DNA of 32,678 nucleotides from Methanobacteriota archaeon (GCA_018650165.1 JABIGM010000006.1:1-32678); one strand, 5' to 3'; shown: positions 1 through 8,492, numbered from the stretch's first letter. Notes: generated from the letters alone by a model not told the origin. Numbers and translations are program-made.

Positions 1-849
1 ATATGGATTATCTGGCCAAGTTTCAAATCCAGGTGGAGGTAAAACCCAATCGGAATTATCTATCTGGCGTACAGGGCCCTCCGCTGATTCTAACTCACCG
101 GGTTTGCCATGTACAAATGGTAGATTACCCCACCTGTTACGTAATTTTTTAATGTCATCAGATAGAGAAGTTGGAGTTGTAATCATCATTATTACTGATG
201 CGACAATAATAATCAGTAAAGCCACTCGTTGTGAATCTTCACGTTCGGTTCGCTCAGGTGCATCCAAGCCTTCAGCACCGACTGAAAGCATCGTGAGGGC
301 ATCATCATGTTCCATCATAAAAATTTCAATCGTATCACCTTCGTTAACAAACCAATCCTCATATCCGGTATCACAATTTCGACTTATGGTATCCACTTCT
401 GCACCTATTTCATCATTCCAATTAATGGAAAAACTTTCTTGCCCACTCCCGGATTTTGGATAAACCGTCAAAGTTTCTTTGATAATATCAACATAATCTG
501 AACAATTTTCGCCATCGGAATCATATTCCCAATATCCATGGACGAGAGTACCACTTTCAATTACCACATCCATTATGACAAAATTTGCCGAATCACCTTG
601 GTTTTCCCATCCAGCACTCAGTGATACTTGGTCATCTTCTTGTATTTCATCCAATGAATCTATTCTTACACCTTCAGAAATTGGAGGAACATCTGGAATA
701 TCAAAACTGTAAATGATAAGAAATCCAGCCACTGAATATAGCAGTATTGCGATTATCCATGGAATAATTGACTTCCATGTATGAGGGAAGGTAAATTGAA
801 AAAATCCATGATCTAGTGAGGAATGGTCTATTTTAGCCTCATTCGCCAT
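1..849 (-). CDS. Two-TM membrane protein of unknown function, C-terminus beyond window
   Basis: This frame is open on the minus strand from ATG at 849 to the window edge (283 codons), so the C-terminus is missing. The product begins MANEAKIDHSS, then has a hydrophobic segment at about residues 25-46 (IIPWIIAILLYSVAGFLII). An acidic exported domain of about 150 residues follows, containing two cysteines (NCSDYVD and NCDTGYE) that could pair. A second membrane segment lies near residues 206-224 (VALLIIIVASVIMM), and the visible end is a Pro-rich cytoplasmic tail (LPPPGFETW). This is a loop-out topology with the exported domain between two helices. I do not recognise a family. The gene is divergent from the aminotransferase across a 159-nt AT-rich gap. 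The reading frame is convincing because it is long, codon use matches its neighbours and the membrane segments are clear. Confidence 0.75.
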   Translation of the reverse strand, partial: MANEAKIDHSSLDHGFFQFTFPHTWKSIIPWIIAILLYSVAGFLIIYSFDIPDVPPISEGVRIDSLDEIQEDDQVSLSAGWENQGDSANFVIMDVVIESGTLVHGYWEYDSDGENCSDYVDIIKETLTVYPKSGSGQESFSINWNDEIGAEVDTISRNCDTGYEDWFVNEGDTIEIFMMEHDDALTMLSVGAEGLDAPERTEREDSQRVALLIIIVASVIMMITTPTSLSDDIKKLRNRWGNLPFVHGKPGELESAEGPVRQIDNSDWVLPPPGFETWPDNPY

Positions 850-943
850 GGCCGTTCCTGCAAGGAATAGTTATTCACTAAATCCCCTATTTCACATTAT
901 TATTGATACTTTGAAATATCCTTTTGTGCATTCTGGCTCTTAT

Positions 944-960
944 AATTATTATTTATTTAA
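944..960 (+). promoter_or_regulatory. Probable TATA/BRE promoter of the aminotransferase gene
   Basis: A run of A and T (TAATTATTATTTATTTAA) sits 20-35 nt before the TTG at 979 and 50-65 nt before the ATG at 1009. This is the expected place for an archaeal TATA box giving a very short leader. The call rests on composition and spacing only. Confidence 0.4.
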
Positions 961-1008
961 CACATTGAAAGGACAAGGTTGAATATACGCCTGCGATGCC
1001 TTTTGTTC

Positions 1009-2481
1009 ATGGCGGATGTACTTGCATTACTAAACCAGATGCGTGCCTCCAGTGGAGAGGCTGAAACAGTAGGTCTGCCAGATAGCGTAATTCTAGATTT
1101 TGCGAGTCGAGATTCGACAATTGTTAGAGCGATTGAAGAGGCTTCCTCGAAGCAAAATCAACTTTCATCAGATGAATTGATGATGGATGAAGGGGAATTA
1201 GTCAAGCACCTACAAGCCGATTTTGTAAATTTCTATGCTCCAGCAACTGTAAACCCTTACGTTGCGTTAGCAGGTCGCGGTCCTTGGATTGTAACTGCCC
1301 ATGGTTCAGTATTGCACGATAATGGTGGATATGGTATGCTAGGCATTGGCCATGGGCCAGACGAAATAATTTCAAAGATGAGTGAAAATCATGTAATGGC
1401 AAACGTCATGACTCCATCATTTAGTCAAGCGCGTTTAGCCGCAGCACTTCGAAATGAATTGGGCCATACTAGAGGAAGTTGCCCATTTTCAAAATTTATA
1501 TGTATGAATTCTGGTTCTGAATCGGTAACAGTCGCTTTAAGAATTTCAGATGTTAATTCCAAAAGAATGACGGGGCCAGGTGGTCGTCATGAAGGTAAGC
1601 CAGTCAAACTACTTGCAATAGAGCGTGCGTTCCATGGTAGAACAGATAGGCCTGCACAAATATCTCATTCTTGTATGGGTTCGTATGATAATAACTTGAA
1701 GACATTTTCAGAAAGAGATAATCTGGTTTTAGTTCCATCAAATGATATTGCTGCTTTGCGTGCTGCTTTCAAAGATGCAGATACAAATGGTTACTTCATC
1801 GAATCGATGGCGATTGAACCGGTGCAGGGGGAAGGAAATCCCGGGCAATGTATCGATAGAGAATTCTATGATGTTGCTAGAAGTTTAACCAACGAACATG
1901 GCTCAATGCTAATTATCGATTCAATTCAAGCAGGAATTCGTGGGCAAGGAACCCTTTCAGTTGTTGATTATGCTGGATTCCAAGACGCAGAAGCTCCTGA
2001 TCTTGAAACATGGTCCAAGGCATTGAATGCTGGACAATATCCGCTTTCTGTACTTGGAATGAATGAGAGAGCAGCAGAGTTGTATGTTGTAGGAATTTAT
2101 GGGAATACAATGACTACCAATCCAAGAGCATTAGAAACAGCAGTTGCAGTTCTTGAGAGAATTACACCAGAAATGCGACAGAATATTCGCGATAGAGGTA
2201 AAGAATTTGTTGAGAAACTAAACGCACTATCAGAAGAAATACCAGGGACTATTATCAAAGTCCAAGGTACGGGACTATTGCTCTCCGCAGAGTTAGAGCC
2301 AAGCAAACTAACAGTTGTTGGTTTCGATGAAGTGGAAGTCTGGTGTCGAAAGCACGGACTTGGAGTAATACACGGAGGAGTAAACGCGTTGCGCTACACA
2401 CCACATTTCCATATTACAAGCGAAGAAATCGATTTGGTAATGGATATTACCCGTCAAGCGATTCTACACTTCACACAGTAA
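1009..2481 (+). CDS. Class III PLP-dependent aminotransferase
   Basis: This is a fold-type I, class III aminotransferase of 490 residues. Numbered from ATG 1009, it shows the PLP-phosphate motif NSGSES (167-172), AFHGRT (207-212), EPVQGEG (270-276), Asp304 in IIDSIQAG for the pyridine nitrogen, and Lys337 in WSKALNAG as the Schiff-base lysine. Members transfer amino groups from omega-amines or amino acids such as ornithine, lysine or GABA to 2-oxoglutarate; the substrate cannot be read from sequence. The usual DEVQTG block is DSIQAG here, which is atypical. An N-terminal region of about 75 residues precedes the conserved core. A TTG at 979 with a nearby GGA could extend the protein by ten residues, but I prefer ATG 1009. 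It converges on the M17 peptidase with one base between the stops. Confidence 0.9.
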   Translation: MADVLALLNQMRASSGEAETVGLPDSVILDFASRDSTIVRAIEEASSKQNQLSSDELMMDEGELVKHLQADFVNFYAPATVNPYVALAGRGPWIVTAHGSVLHDNGGYGMLGIGHGPDEIISKMSENHVMANVMTPSFSQARLAAALRNELGHTRGSCPFSKFICMNSGSESVTVALRISDVNSKRMTGPGGRHEGKPVKLLAIERAFHGRTDRPAQISHSCMGSYDNNLKTFSERDNLVLVPSNDIAALRAAFKDADTNGYFIESMAIEPVQGEGNPGQCIDREFYDVARSLTNEHGSMLIIDSIQAGIRGQGTLSVVDYAGFQDAEAPDLETWSKALNAGQYPLSVLGMNERAAELYVVGIYGNTMTTNPRALETAVAVLERITPEMRQNIRDRGKEFVEKLNALSEEIPGTIIKVQGTGLLLSAELEPSKLTVVGFDEVEVWCRKHGLGVIHGGVNALRYTPHFHITSEEIDLVMDITRQAILHFTQ

Positions 2482-2489
2482 CTTACTGT
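2475..2489. terminator. Small inverted repeat across a convergent gene junction
   Basis: ACAGTA and TACTGT form a perfect 6-bp stem with a 3-nt loop, covering the last codons of both converging genes. It could mark 3' ends on either strand. The stem is short and could be chance. Confidence 0.25.
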
Positions 2490-3973
2490 CCAGTAATCAA
2501 GTGGTGAAGAGTCCTAACGTGGATTCCTGTTGCTCCGTTCTTGACCAACTTGTTAGTCTTAGCACCCCATGCGGTACCTGCAATATCGAGGTGAGCCCAA
2601 GGGATTTGTTCGTCGGTTCCTTCCATGTTTGGAACGAATTGCTTTAGGAATGCAGCAGCGGTATTTGAGCCACCCCAGCGTCCTGCACCGAGATTTCTAA
2701 CATCAGCTATCTTAGAATCGGTCATTTCCTTCTCGAATGCTTTGAACAAAGGCATTGGCCAAGCGATTTCACCACAATGTTCTCCAGCGGTTTTGATATT
2801 GTTTAGAAGTTCATCATTGTTGGACCATAGTCCACTAGCCTCATGACCAAGTGCGACTACACAAGCGCCTGTGAGTGTTGCCAAGTCGATCATGTAAGAC
2901 GGGTTTAGTTCAGTTCCTGCATACCAAAGGCCATCAGACAAGACTAGGCGTCCTTCTGCATCTGTGTTTAGAACTTCAACAGTTTTACCAGAATAGGTGG
3001 TAATGACATCTCCCGGGCGTTGAGCGTTAGATGATGGCATATTTTCGGCCATACATGTTAGACCGATGACACGGTCCTTATGCCCACTAGCGACTAGAGC
3101 CTGCATGACACCGAATGTTGTAGCAGAACCGTGCATATCATACTTCATTTCGTCCATTGAAGGAGATGGTTTGATTGAGATACCACCTGTATCGAATGTA
3201 ATTCCCTTCCCTACAATACAAGGACTTGGGCCAGGCTTGTCTGGGTTGATTTCGAAGATTACGATACATGGCTTTCGGTATGATCCCATTCCTACACCGA
3301 CTAATCCGCCCATTCCTAAAGTACGTGCTTCATCGTAAGCGATGATCCTGACATTGACATTGTCGTGCATTATGCCAAATTCTCTTGCTTGTTCTGCGAA
3401 TGCCATTGGGTACATGTCATTAGGAGGTGCGTTTCCTAAGTCTCTTGCTAGGTAGACCCCGGTTGCAACTGCGGATGAAAGTTCAGCCGACTTGGCCAAA
3501 ACCTCGGTTTTTTCATCTTCGCATGTGACATTAACAGTAATCTCGGTATCATCTGAATCTTCGTCTTTCGACTTGTAATGATCATATGAATAATCTCTGA
3601 GAATCATTCCTTCAACAAATGCTCCCATGTGAGCATCTTCCATTCCGTGGAACTTGACGGTCAATGTTTTGCCATGAATTTTAGCAAGGCTTGCAGTAAC
3701 CTTTGCTCCAGACTCCCTCATTGATTGAAGGGTTGCTTCATCTTCCTTACCTAGCCCGACAAGTAGTGCCTTACCACCTTCTGTACCAGCAAGAGTCATT
3801 GCAGAGCCAGATTTAGCTTTGAAATCTCCATCTTCTAGAATTGTTTCTATCTGAGTTTTGAGTCCTCTATGTAATCCAGACTCACTTCCAGCAACCATAT
3901 TTCTGCTATCTTGCCACAATGGAAGTACTAGAGTTCCGTTGATGTTTTCATTGGTGTTTACGTTTACCTTCAT
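2483..3973 (-). CDS. pepA: Leucyl aminopeptidase, M17 family
   Basis: This is a cytosolic dimetal aminopeptidase that removes N-terminal residues during peptide turnover. It is 496 residues long, normal for M17. The C-terminal catalytic domain carries Lys256 and Asp261 (GKGITFDTGG), Lys268 (ISIKP), Asp279 (KYDMHG), and the family signature NTDAEGR with Asp338, Glu340 and Arg342. These match the two-metal site and the catalytic Lys/Arg pair known for leucine aminopeptidase. The N-terminal 170 residues form the poorly conserved macro-like domain. A longer frame begins at 4153, but its extra 60 residues lie inside the M14 gene and are not protein-like, so ATG 3973 (MKVNVNTNEN) is chosen. The M14 carboxypeptidase lies upstream on the same strand, 56 nt away, so the two may be co-transcribed for peptide scavenging. 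Confidence 0.95.
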   Translation of the reverse strand: MKVNVNTNENINGTLVLPLWQDSRNMVAGSESGLHRGLKTQIETILEDGDFKAKSGSAMTLAGTEGGKALLVGLGKEDEATLQSMRESGAKVTASLAKIHGKTLTVKFHGMEDAHMGAFVEGMILRDYSYDHYKSKDEDSDDTEITVNVTCEDEKTEVLAKSAELSSAVATGVYLARDLGNAPPNDMYPMAFAEQAREFGIMHDNVNVRIIAYDEARTLGMGGLVGVGMGSYRKPCIVIFEINPDKPGPSPCIVGKGITFDTGGISIKPSPSMDEMKYDMHGSATTFGVMQALVASGHKDRVIGLTCMAENMPSSNAQRPGDVITTYSGKTVEVLNTDAEGRLVLSDGLWYAGTELNPSYMIDLATLTGACVVALGHEASGLWSNNDELLNNIKTAGEHCGEIAWPMPLFKAFEKEMTDSKIADVRNLGAGRWGGSNTAAAFLKQFVPNMEGTDEQIPWAHLDIAGTAWGAKTNKLVKNGATGIHVRTLHHLITGQ

Positions 3974-4029
3974 TGGCTCACCTATTCGGGGGAATGGTAC
4001 CTTGCTCTTGAAGATGCGCCCAACTAGGC

Positions 4030-5400
4030 TCACCCAATCAATTCTGCTTCTAATGGTATTTCGTCGACAAGATAGAATGGTTTTTCTTCTCTTGACCACC
4101 AAAATGCAAAGCCAATAACAAACAATGGGATCGCTCCCACTTGCATAGCCCAAACTAATGATGCCATAGATTGAGCGAAGAAGCCGGTTTCGTAATCTCC
4201 TACATCCACACTTTCATTTACCCACACAGCTGAATTGATCAATCGTTTCTGATAGGAAAATCTCCATTCTCCACCTTCATTGTCAAACCCAGATGTAGAT
4301 ACACTCTTCGAACTTGTTGCATTAATCGTGAAATTATTTGATTCCCAAACGACTTCTTCCCCAACAAGATATTGTAAAGTTGCATTTCTTGTGCTTGCTC
4401 GGCCTAGATTAGTAACTTCAAAATTAACTACATCTCCATCCAAGTTGAATGAATCTAGAATCAGACGTGCTCTCCAATACCACACATTGTCAATCAAATA
4501 ACGCATCACATCAAGCTCTTCTGCCATTCGTGAGTCTAGAGATTCAATCGAGCCAAGAGCCCATTGTTCATCATCGGTTTCAAAGGTGAATGTAGGGAAT
4601 CCCATAATCCCGTAGCCATAATCTCTACTAGTCCCGCGGTTAGGATACAGTCCTTGATTTGCATTACGAATTGGAATCTCAGACAGTGAATCATGAACAT
4701 CGTCTCTAATGAAATGAAACAGTTCCCAGTCTACTGGTTGGTCAGGCATGTACCCCCAGGGATACAACATAATCCAAACGCCAGTATGCATTGTGATGTA
4801 GAGATCTGCATCTTTCATGTAGGTATTCATATATTCGGAATTGGCTAATGTTTCAGATTCACTAAAGGGTCCGCCACGACCTGATTGGGTTTCATTTTCA
4901 TCCCATCTGTGTGCATAATTACGATTTAAATCGATTTGATTAACATTCCATCGGGTATCTAAGTCATTTCCATCAGCATTGAGCATGATGAGAACATGAA
5001 TTTCCGTATTAGATAAAACTCGAATTGCTTCTTCTTCACCATCTGCCCACCCTTCGATGTAGTACTGAGCAACAAGGAATGCTAGTTCGGTTCCTAGATG
5101 TTCATTTCCATGGTGGCCACCATCAATGTATACCATATCTTTTGGAGTCCCATCTTCTTTGGTCTCTACAGCCCAATCCGAGAGCCTCACTACCCACAAC
5201 TCCCTCCCCAATTCGGTTTGTCCAGCACTGGTAAGGTCGACAATTTCAGGATAATCACTTGCCCAAGCTTGTACATCAACTGTTAGAGTTGTATGATTGT
5301 GATACCAATGGTCGTTTACAATCGGAGGTATTTGTGCACTCACGGTACCAGAGAATCCTGCGAAAAGCAGAACCCCGAGCATGATTATAGCACGACGCAT
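4030..5400 (-). CDS. Secreted, membrane-anchored M14 zinc carboxypeptidase
   Basis: This is a 456-residue metallocarboxypeptidase. Residues 1-22 are a signal peptide ending in VSA-Q. The catalytic domain follows with zinc ligands His97 and Glu100 (GGHHGNE) and His205 (ITMHTG), substrate-carboxylate residues Asn159-Arg160 (DLNRNY), and the catalytic glutamate Glu274 (FTFETD). After residue 310 comes a beta-rich domain of about 90 residues resembling a CARDB/Ig-like fold. A C-terminal membrane helix lies at about 416-440, followed by a short cytoplasmic tail. It would therefore trim C-terminal residues of peptides outside the cell while staying attached. It lies upstream of the M17 aminopeptidase on the same strand, which suits uptake and breakdown of environmental protein. 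Start ATG 5400 is fixed by the signal peptide. Confidence 0.92.
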   Translation of the reverse strand: MRRAIIMLGVLLFAGFSGTVSAQIPPIVNDHWYHNHTTLTVDVQAWASDYPEIVDLTSAGQTELGRELWVVRLSDWAVETKEDGTPKDMVYIDGGHHGNEHLGTELAFLVAQYYIEGWADGEEEAIRVLSNTEIHVLIMLNADGNDLDTRWNVNQIDLNRNYAHRWDENETQSGRGGPFSESETLANSEYMNTYMKDADLYITMHTGVWIMLYPWGYMPDQPVDWELFHFIRDDVHDSLSEIPIRNANQGLYPNRGTSRDYGYGIMGFPTFTFETDDEQWALGSIESLDSRMAEELDVMRYLIDNVWYWRARLILDSFNLDGDVVNFEVTNLGRASTRNATLQYLVGEEVVWESNNFTINATSSKSVSTSGFDNEGGEWRFSYQKRLINSAVWVNESVDVGDYETGFFAQSMASLVWAMQVGAIPLFVIGFAFWWSREEKPFYLVDEIPLEAELIG

Positions 5401-5493
5401 ATGAGGGCCAAGAGTCAGCCAGTCATCAACCTGCTGTAATATTTGGTTATTGACGGGACAGGTGTTATATCATGGATGGTGTTACTTAGATTG

Positions 5494-6171
5494 ATGGCAG
5501 TAATTGAGTGTCCATATTGCGATGAAGATATTGAATTGGACGATGATGCATCTGGGCTTTTCGATTGCCCGCATTGTGACGGGGAGTTCGAATGGGGAAC
5601 AGAGGAAGAGGAAGAGGAAGACTATACTCCGGCCATGAATAGAATCTCAAATACTCCAAATACAATCTTAGTTGAGTATTCAGATAATCCCACACTTAGA
5701 ATAACAGCAGGAGTAATATTTTCAATTGTAATGGGGATTTATGCAGTATTATCACTGTTCATGATATTTGGTGGGTTATTTTTGTCCTCGGTTGAAAGCG
5801 ATATTAGCGATGCTACCGGTGGTGCTGTTGAAAGTGGGATTGGAATCTTTGTTATATTGATAGGATTTGTAATGTTAGCAATATATTCCACAGGCATATA
5901 CTTTGGAGTGCAGATGTCTAAAGGTAGATTCTTTGCATTAATTGTTTGTTCTGTGGTATCTGTACTTTCTTTGATAATGACGTTTATAGCGTGGGCTAGT
6001 GAAGATGGAGATGAATGTAACAAATGGGAGACTGACTCCTTCGGGTGGGAGCAATGTGTTGAATGGGGGAGCGCACCCTTCCCAGTATTCGATGTCATTC
6101 TTTGGACAGGGATGACCGCTATGTTAGCGGCATTGATTTTCGTCCCTAAATTCAGAAGTCAATTTTACTGA
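5494..6171 (+). CDS. Membrane protein with N-terminal zinc ribbon
   Basis: The 225-residue product opens with a compact zinc ribbon: CPYC at residues 6-9 and CPHC at 25-28, separated by an acidic stretch. A run of glutamates follows, then about four hydrophobic segments between residues 70 and 220. A loop before the last helix holds two more cysteines (DECNKW and EQCVEW), which could form a disulfide if extracellular. The function is unknown; similar layouts occur in small membrane proteins annotated only by their zinc ribbon. The frame extends upstream to a TTG at 5443, but ATG 5494 (MAVIECPYC) gives the canonical beginning of such ribbons and is preferred. It is divergent from the M14 gene and converges on the SpeD-DHS gene with a 15-nt gap. 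Confidence 0.75.
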   Translation: MAVIECPYCDEDIELDDDASGLFDCPHCDGEFEWGTEEEEEEDYTPAMNRISNTPNTILVEYSDNPTLRITAGVIFSIVMGIYAVLSLFMIFGGLFLSSVESDISDATGGAVESGIGIFVILIGFVMLAIYSTGIYFGVQMSKGRFFALIVCSVVSVLSLIMTFIAWASEDGDECNKWETDSFGWEQCVEWGSAPFPVFDVILWTGMTAMLAALIFVPKFRSQFY

Positions 6172-6186
6172 TTCAAGAAATGAATC
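6170..6186. terminator. Hairpin filling a convergent intergenic gap
   Basis: GATTCA and TGAATC form a perfect 6-bp stem with the loop AGAAA. It begins at the stop codon of the zinc-ribbon gene and ends one base before the stop of the opposing gene, so it fills the whole gap. It may act as a bidirectional 3'-end signal. Confidence 0.35.
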
Positions 6187-7482
6187 CTAATTGAGGATAT
6201 ATGAGAATAAAATCGGGGCCACAATTGTTGCATCTGACTCAATCATATGCATAGGCGTACCTGGTGCCAATTTACCCCATGTGATCTTCTCACTAGGTGG
6301 AGCGCCAGAATAGCCTCCATAAGAGGTCGTGGATTCTGAGATTTGGGCAAACCAACCCCATAGTGGTGCTTTTTCTTGCATGTCTTGTCTTAGCATTGGA
6401 ACTACGCAGATTGGGAAATCTCCAGCGATTCCTCCTCCGATTTGTAAGAAGCCGATTGGGTGTTCAGCATTCATGTACCAATCAGCTAAGTGCATCATGT
6501 AGTCGATACCGCCTTTGACTGCACTTTGTTCAACATCACCTTTGATACAATGTGCTGCGAAGATATTGCCAAGGGTTGAATCTTCCCAACCTGGGACATA
6601 GACCGGTATTCCTGCATCTCTAGCCGCTATCAGCCAGGAATCAGTTCTTGGAATATCCGCCTCAAGGTCGTCGAGGATAGCCATCAAATGTTCATGCGGG
6701 AATGCAGGACCACTTTGCCATTGTTTCAGAATTTTATCCTCGATATGGCGGATTGCTTCTTCTTCGGGAATACAAGTATCTGTGACACGATTGAATCCTT
6801 TCGAATGTAAATCTGCTTCATCCTGTTCTGATATATTTCTCCAGTTTGGAATTCTTTCGTAGTGTGAGTTTGCAACTAAATTGAATACGTCTTCCTCAAG
6901 GTTCGCCCCTGTACAAGTTATTGCGTGAATTTTCCCTGCTCTAATCATCGGTGCAAGAGAACAACCGATTTCTGCAGTACTCATAGCTCCAGCAAGTGTA
7001 ACCATTAGGCGGCCACCGTCTCTAAGGAATTCGTCTAATGAACGTGCGCAATCTCGAAGAGCACCTGCGTTGAAATGATTGAAATGCCGATCAACGAAAC
7101 CTCGTACACCACCATTTACAGGTTCAGTAAGGAATCTTTCTACTCGCTTTCTACGATTGATATTCATGTTAGGATAATTATCTTGCAACTCCTTTTCTAT
7201 CATCTCAATGATTCTTGCAGGGTCGGTTCCACCACAAGTAAACGCATCAATAGCAAGCCAACCACTTTCTGAATAGCAATGTGCGCTGACATGACTTTCA
7301 TCAAGCAATACAACCGCTGCAAACCCTAATGGAGATACGCTTCCGTCAAAGTGTTCAACATGTGAATGAACGCGACGGGCCCCTGATGCATCAACTGCAT
7401 TTTCCATTAAAGATAGCATCCATGGCCCATCTATTCCGACTGCACCTGTGCAATCGAGCATGATGTGTGCGCCATGTGCCAT
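6187..7482 (-). CDS. Fusion of SpeD-type pyruvoyl decarboxylase and deoxyhypusine synthase-like enzyme
   Basis: One uninterrupted frame of 431 residues joins two polyamine enzymes. Residues 4-115 match class 1 S-adenosylmethionine decarboxylase: GAHIMLD, then DESH with the Glu62-Ser63 cleavage pair (Ser63 becomes the pyruvoyl group), His68, and Cys83 in FTCGG. Residues 118-431 are a complete deoxyhypusine synthase-like domain: GGVRGFVDRHFNHFNAG, VTLAGAMSTAE, TCTGANLEED, PGWEDSTLGNIF, GGGIAGDFP, and WGK with Lys404, equivalent to the lysine that forms the enzyme intermediate. The second domain resembles the DHS-like group common in bacteria more than the usual archaeal DHS. All key residues are present in both halves, so both look active. 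Possible products are decarboxylated SAM (or agmatine, if the SpeD domain has changed substrate) plus deoxyhypusine or homospermidine. The agmatinase gene lies 4 nt upstream. SpeD self-cleavage at Ser63 would detach a short N-terminal beta chain and leave the alpha chain attached to the DHS domain. Confidence 0.93.
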   Translation of the reverse strand: MAHGAHIMLDCTGAVGIDGPWMLSLMENAVDASGARRVHSHVEHFDGSVSPLGFAAVVLLDESHVSAHCYSESGWLAIDAFTCGGTDPARIIEMIEKELQDNYPNMNINRRKRVERFLTEPVNGGVRGFVDRHFNHFNAGALRDCARSLDEFLRDGGRLMVTLAGAMSTAEIGCSLAPMIRAGKIHAITCTGANLEEDVFNLVANSHYERIPNWRNISEQDEADLHSKGFNRVTDTCIPEEEAIRHIEDKILKQWQSGPAFPHEHLMAILDDLEADIPRTDSWLIAARDAGIPVYVPGWEDSTLGNIFAAHCIKGDVEQSAVKGGIDYMMHLADWYMNAEHPIGFLQIGGGIAGDFPICVVPMLRQDMQEKAPLWGWFAQISESTTSYGGYSGAPPSEKITWGKLAPGTPMHMIESDATIVAPILFSYILN

Positions 7483-7486
7483 CTAA

Positions 7487-8377
7487 TCAGCCCCTTTTTG
7501 CAATCGCAGCAGCAGTAATTTTGGTCGCAATCATTGCTGCGGTAAACTGAGTGAGAGGTGTATCTTCTTGTTTTACAATCTCATTAACATCAGCACTGAT
7601 TACATTACATGAACTAAAGAGAGTTTCAATGGTTTGAACTACATGCCAGAATGAAAGACCTCCCGGGACAGGTGTTCCTGTAGCGGGAACTAATGAACCA
7701 TCTAGCCCATCGATATCAATTGTGAGATGTACACAACCTTCAATTTTTGAAATTGATTCAAGCCAACCATCCCAAGCCTTTGCACCTGTGCAAGGACTCA
7801 TCACATCTTTAGCAAACCAAGTATTGATGCGCTCGTCACTCTCTATGTAATCGGACTCTTGTTTCGAATACGCTCTTATTCCTACTTGATGGACAGATAA
7901 TACGCCTTCGTCTAGGGACCTGGAAATAGCGCATGCGTGGGAATAAGGCTCGCCGTCAAGTTCATCGCGCAAATCTGCATGTGCATCGATTTGAACGAGA
8001 GTTACTTTTTCAGGACAGCCTCTGAGAATACCGGGTAGTATTCCATGTTCCCCTCCAAGAAATATTGGAAAAGCATCACGTGCATATTGTTGGGAAGCGT
8101 ATCTGCCAATTCCATCGAGTTGTTCTTGGAGCGTATCTCCTTCGCCATTCCATGGTTCGATGGTATGAATTATTGCGCCAGCAGGAAGCTCTTTGCCTAG
8201 CAAATCATCGTACAATTCTACTTGACCTGAAGCTTCAATACAAGCGGCAGGTCCATCGGCAGTACCCTGTCCATATGAGGTTGTAAGTTCATATGGGATG
8301 GATGCTATGATGATATCGGGATTACCCTTCACATTGGGTAATCCGAGGAAATTACCCTCGCAAAACACCTCATCCAT
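7487..8377 (-). CDS. speB: Agmatinase-family ureohydrolase
   Basis: This is a 296-residue dimanganese hydrolase that most likely cleaves agmatine to putrescine and urea. Metal ligands are all visible: His111 (GGEH), Asp131, His133 and Asp135 (DAHAD), Asp221 and Asp223 (TIDIDGLD). The loop PATGTPVPGGLS (231-242) is the agmatinase-type version of the conserved GTGTPxPGG block. Arginase, guanidinobutyrase or formiminoglutamase activity cannot be excluded from sequence alone. It is the first gene of a two-gene unit: its stop is 4 nt before the start of the SpeD-DHS fusion, with a GGGGCTGA ribosome-binding stretch inside its end. That context strongly favours the polyamine role. Start ATG 8377 is used; a second ATG two codons later would be equally possible. 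Confidence 0.92.
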   Translation of the reverse strand: MDEVFCEGNFLGLPNVKGNPDIIIASIPYELTTSYGQGTADGPAACIEASGQVELYDDLLGKELPAGAIIHTIEPWNGEGDTLQEQLDGIGRYASQQYARDAFPIFLGGEHGILPGILRGCPEKVTLVQIDAHADLRDELDGEPYSHACAISRSLDEGVLSVHQVGIRAYSKQESDYIESDERINTWFAKDVMSPCTGAKAWDGWLESISKIEGCVHLTIDIDGLDGSLVPATGTPVPGGLSFWHVVQTIETLFSSCNVISADVNEIVKQEDTPLTQFTAAMIATKITAAAIAKRG

Positions 8378-8492
8378 GTGTCTCCGGGGGAGGATTTACC
8401 CTTTGAAGTCCTCTATTACCCCAAAATGAGCGATGTGTTAATTAGGGACCTCGACCTATACATATTAGTACGCAGCGGAGTAAAATGTCCCG

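Noticed and set aside
104..501. Short plus-strand frames at the left edge
   Set aside because: They lie antisense to the open, membrane-protein-like minus-strand gene that runs off the window.
3974..4153. 60-residue N-terminal extension of the M17 aminopeptidase frame
   Set aside because: It overlaps the end of the M14 gene on the same strand, is not similar to M17 N-termini, and ATG 3973 fits the family length.
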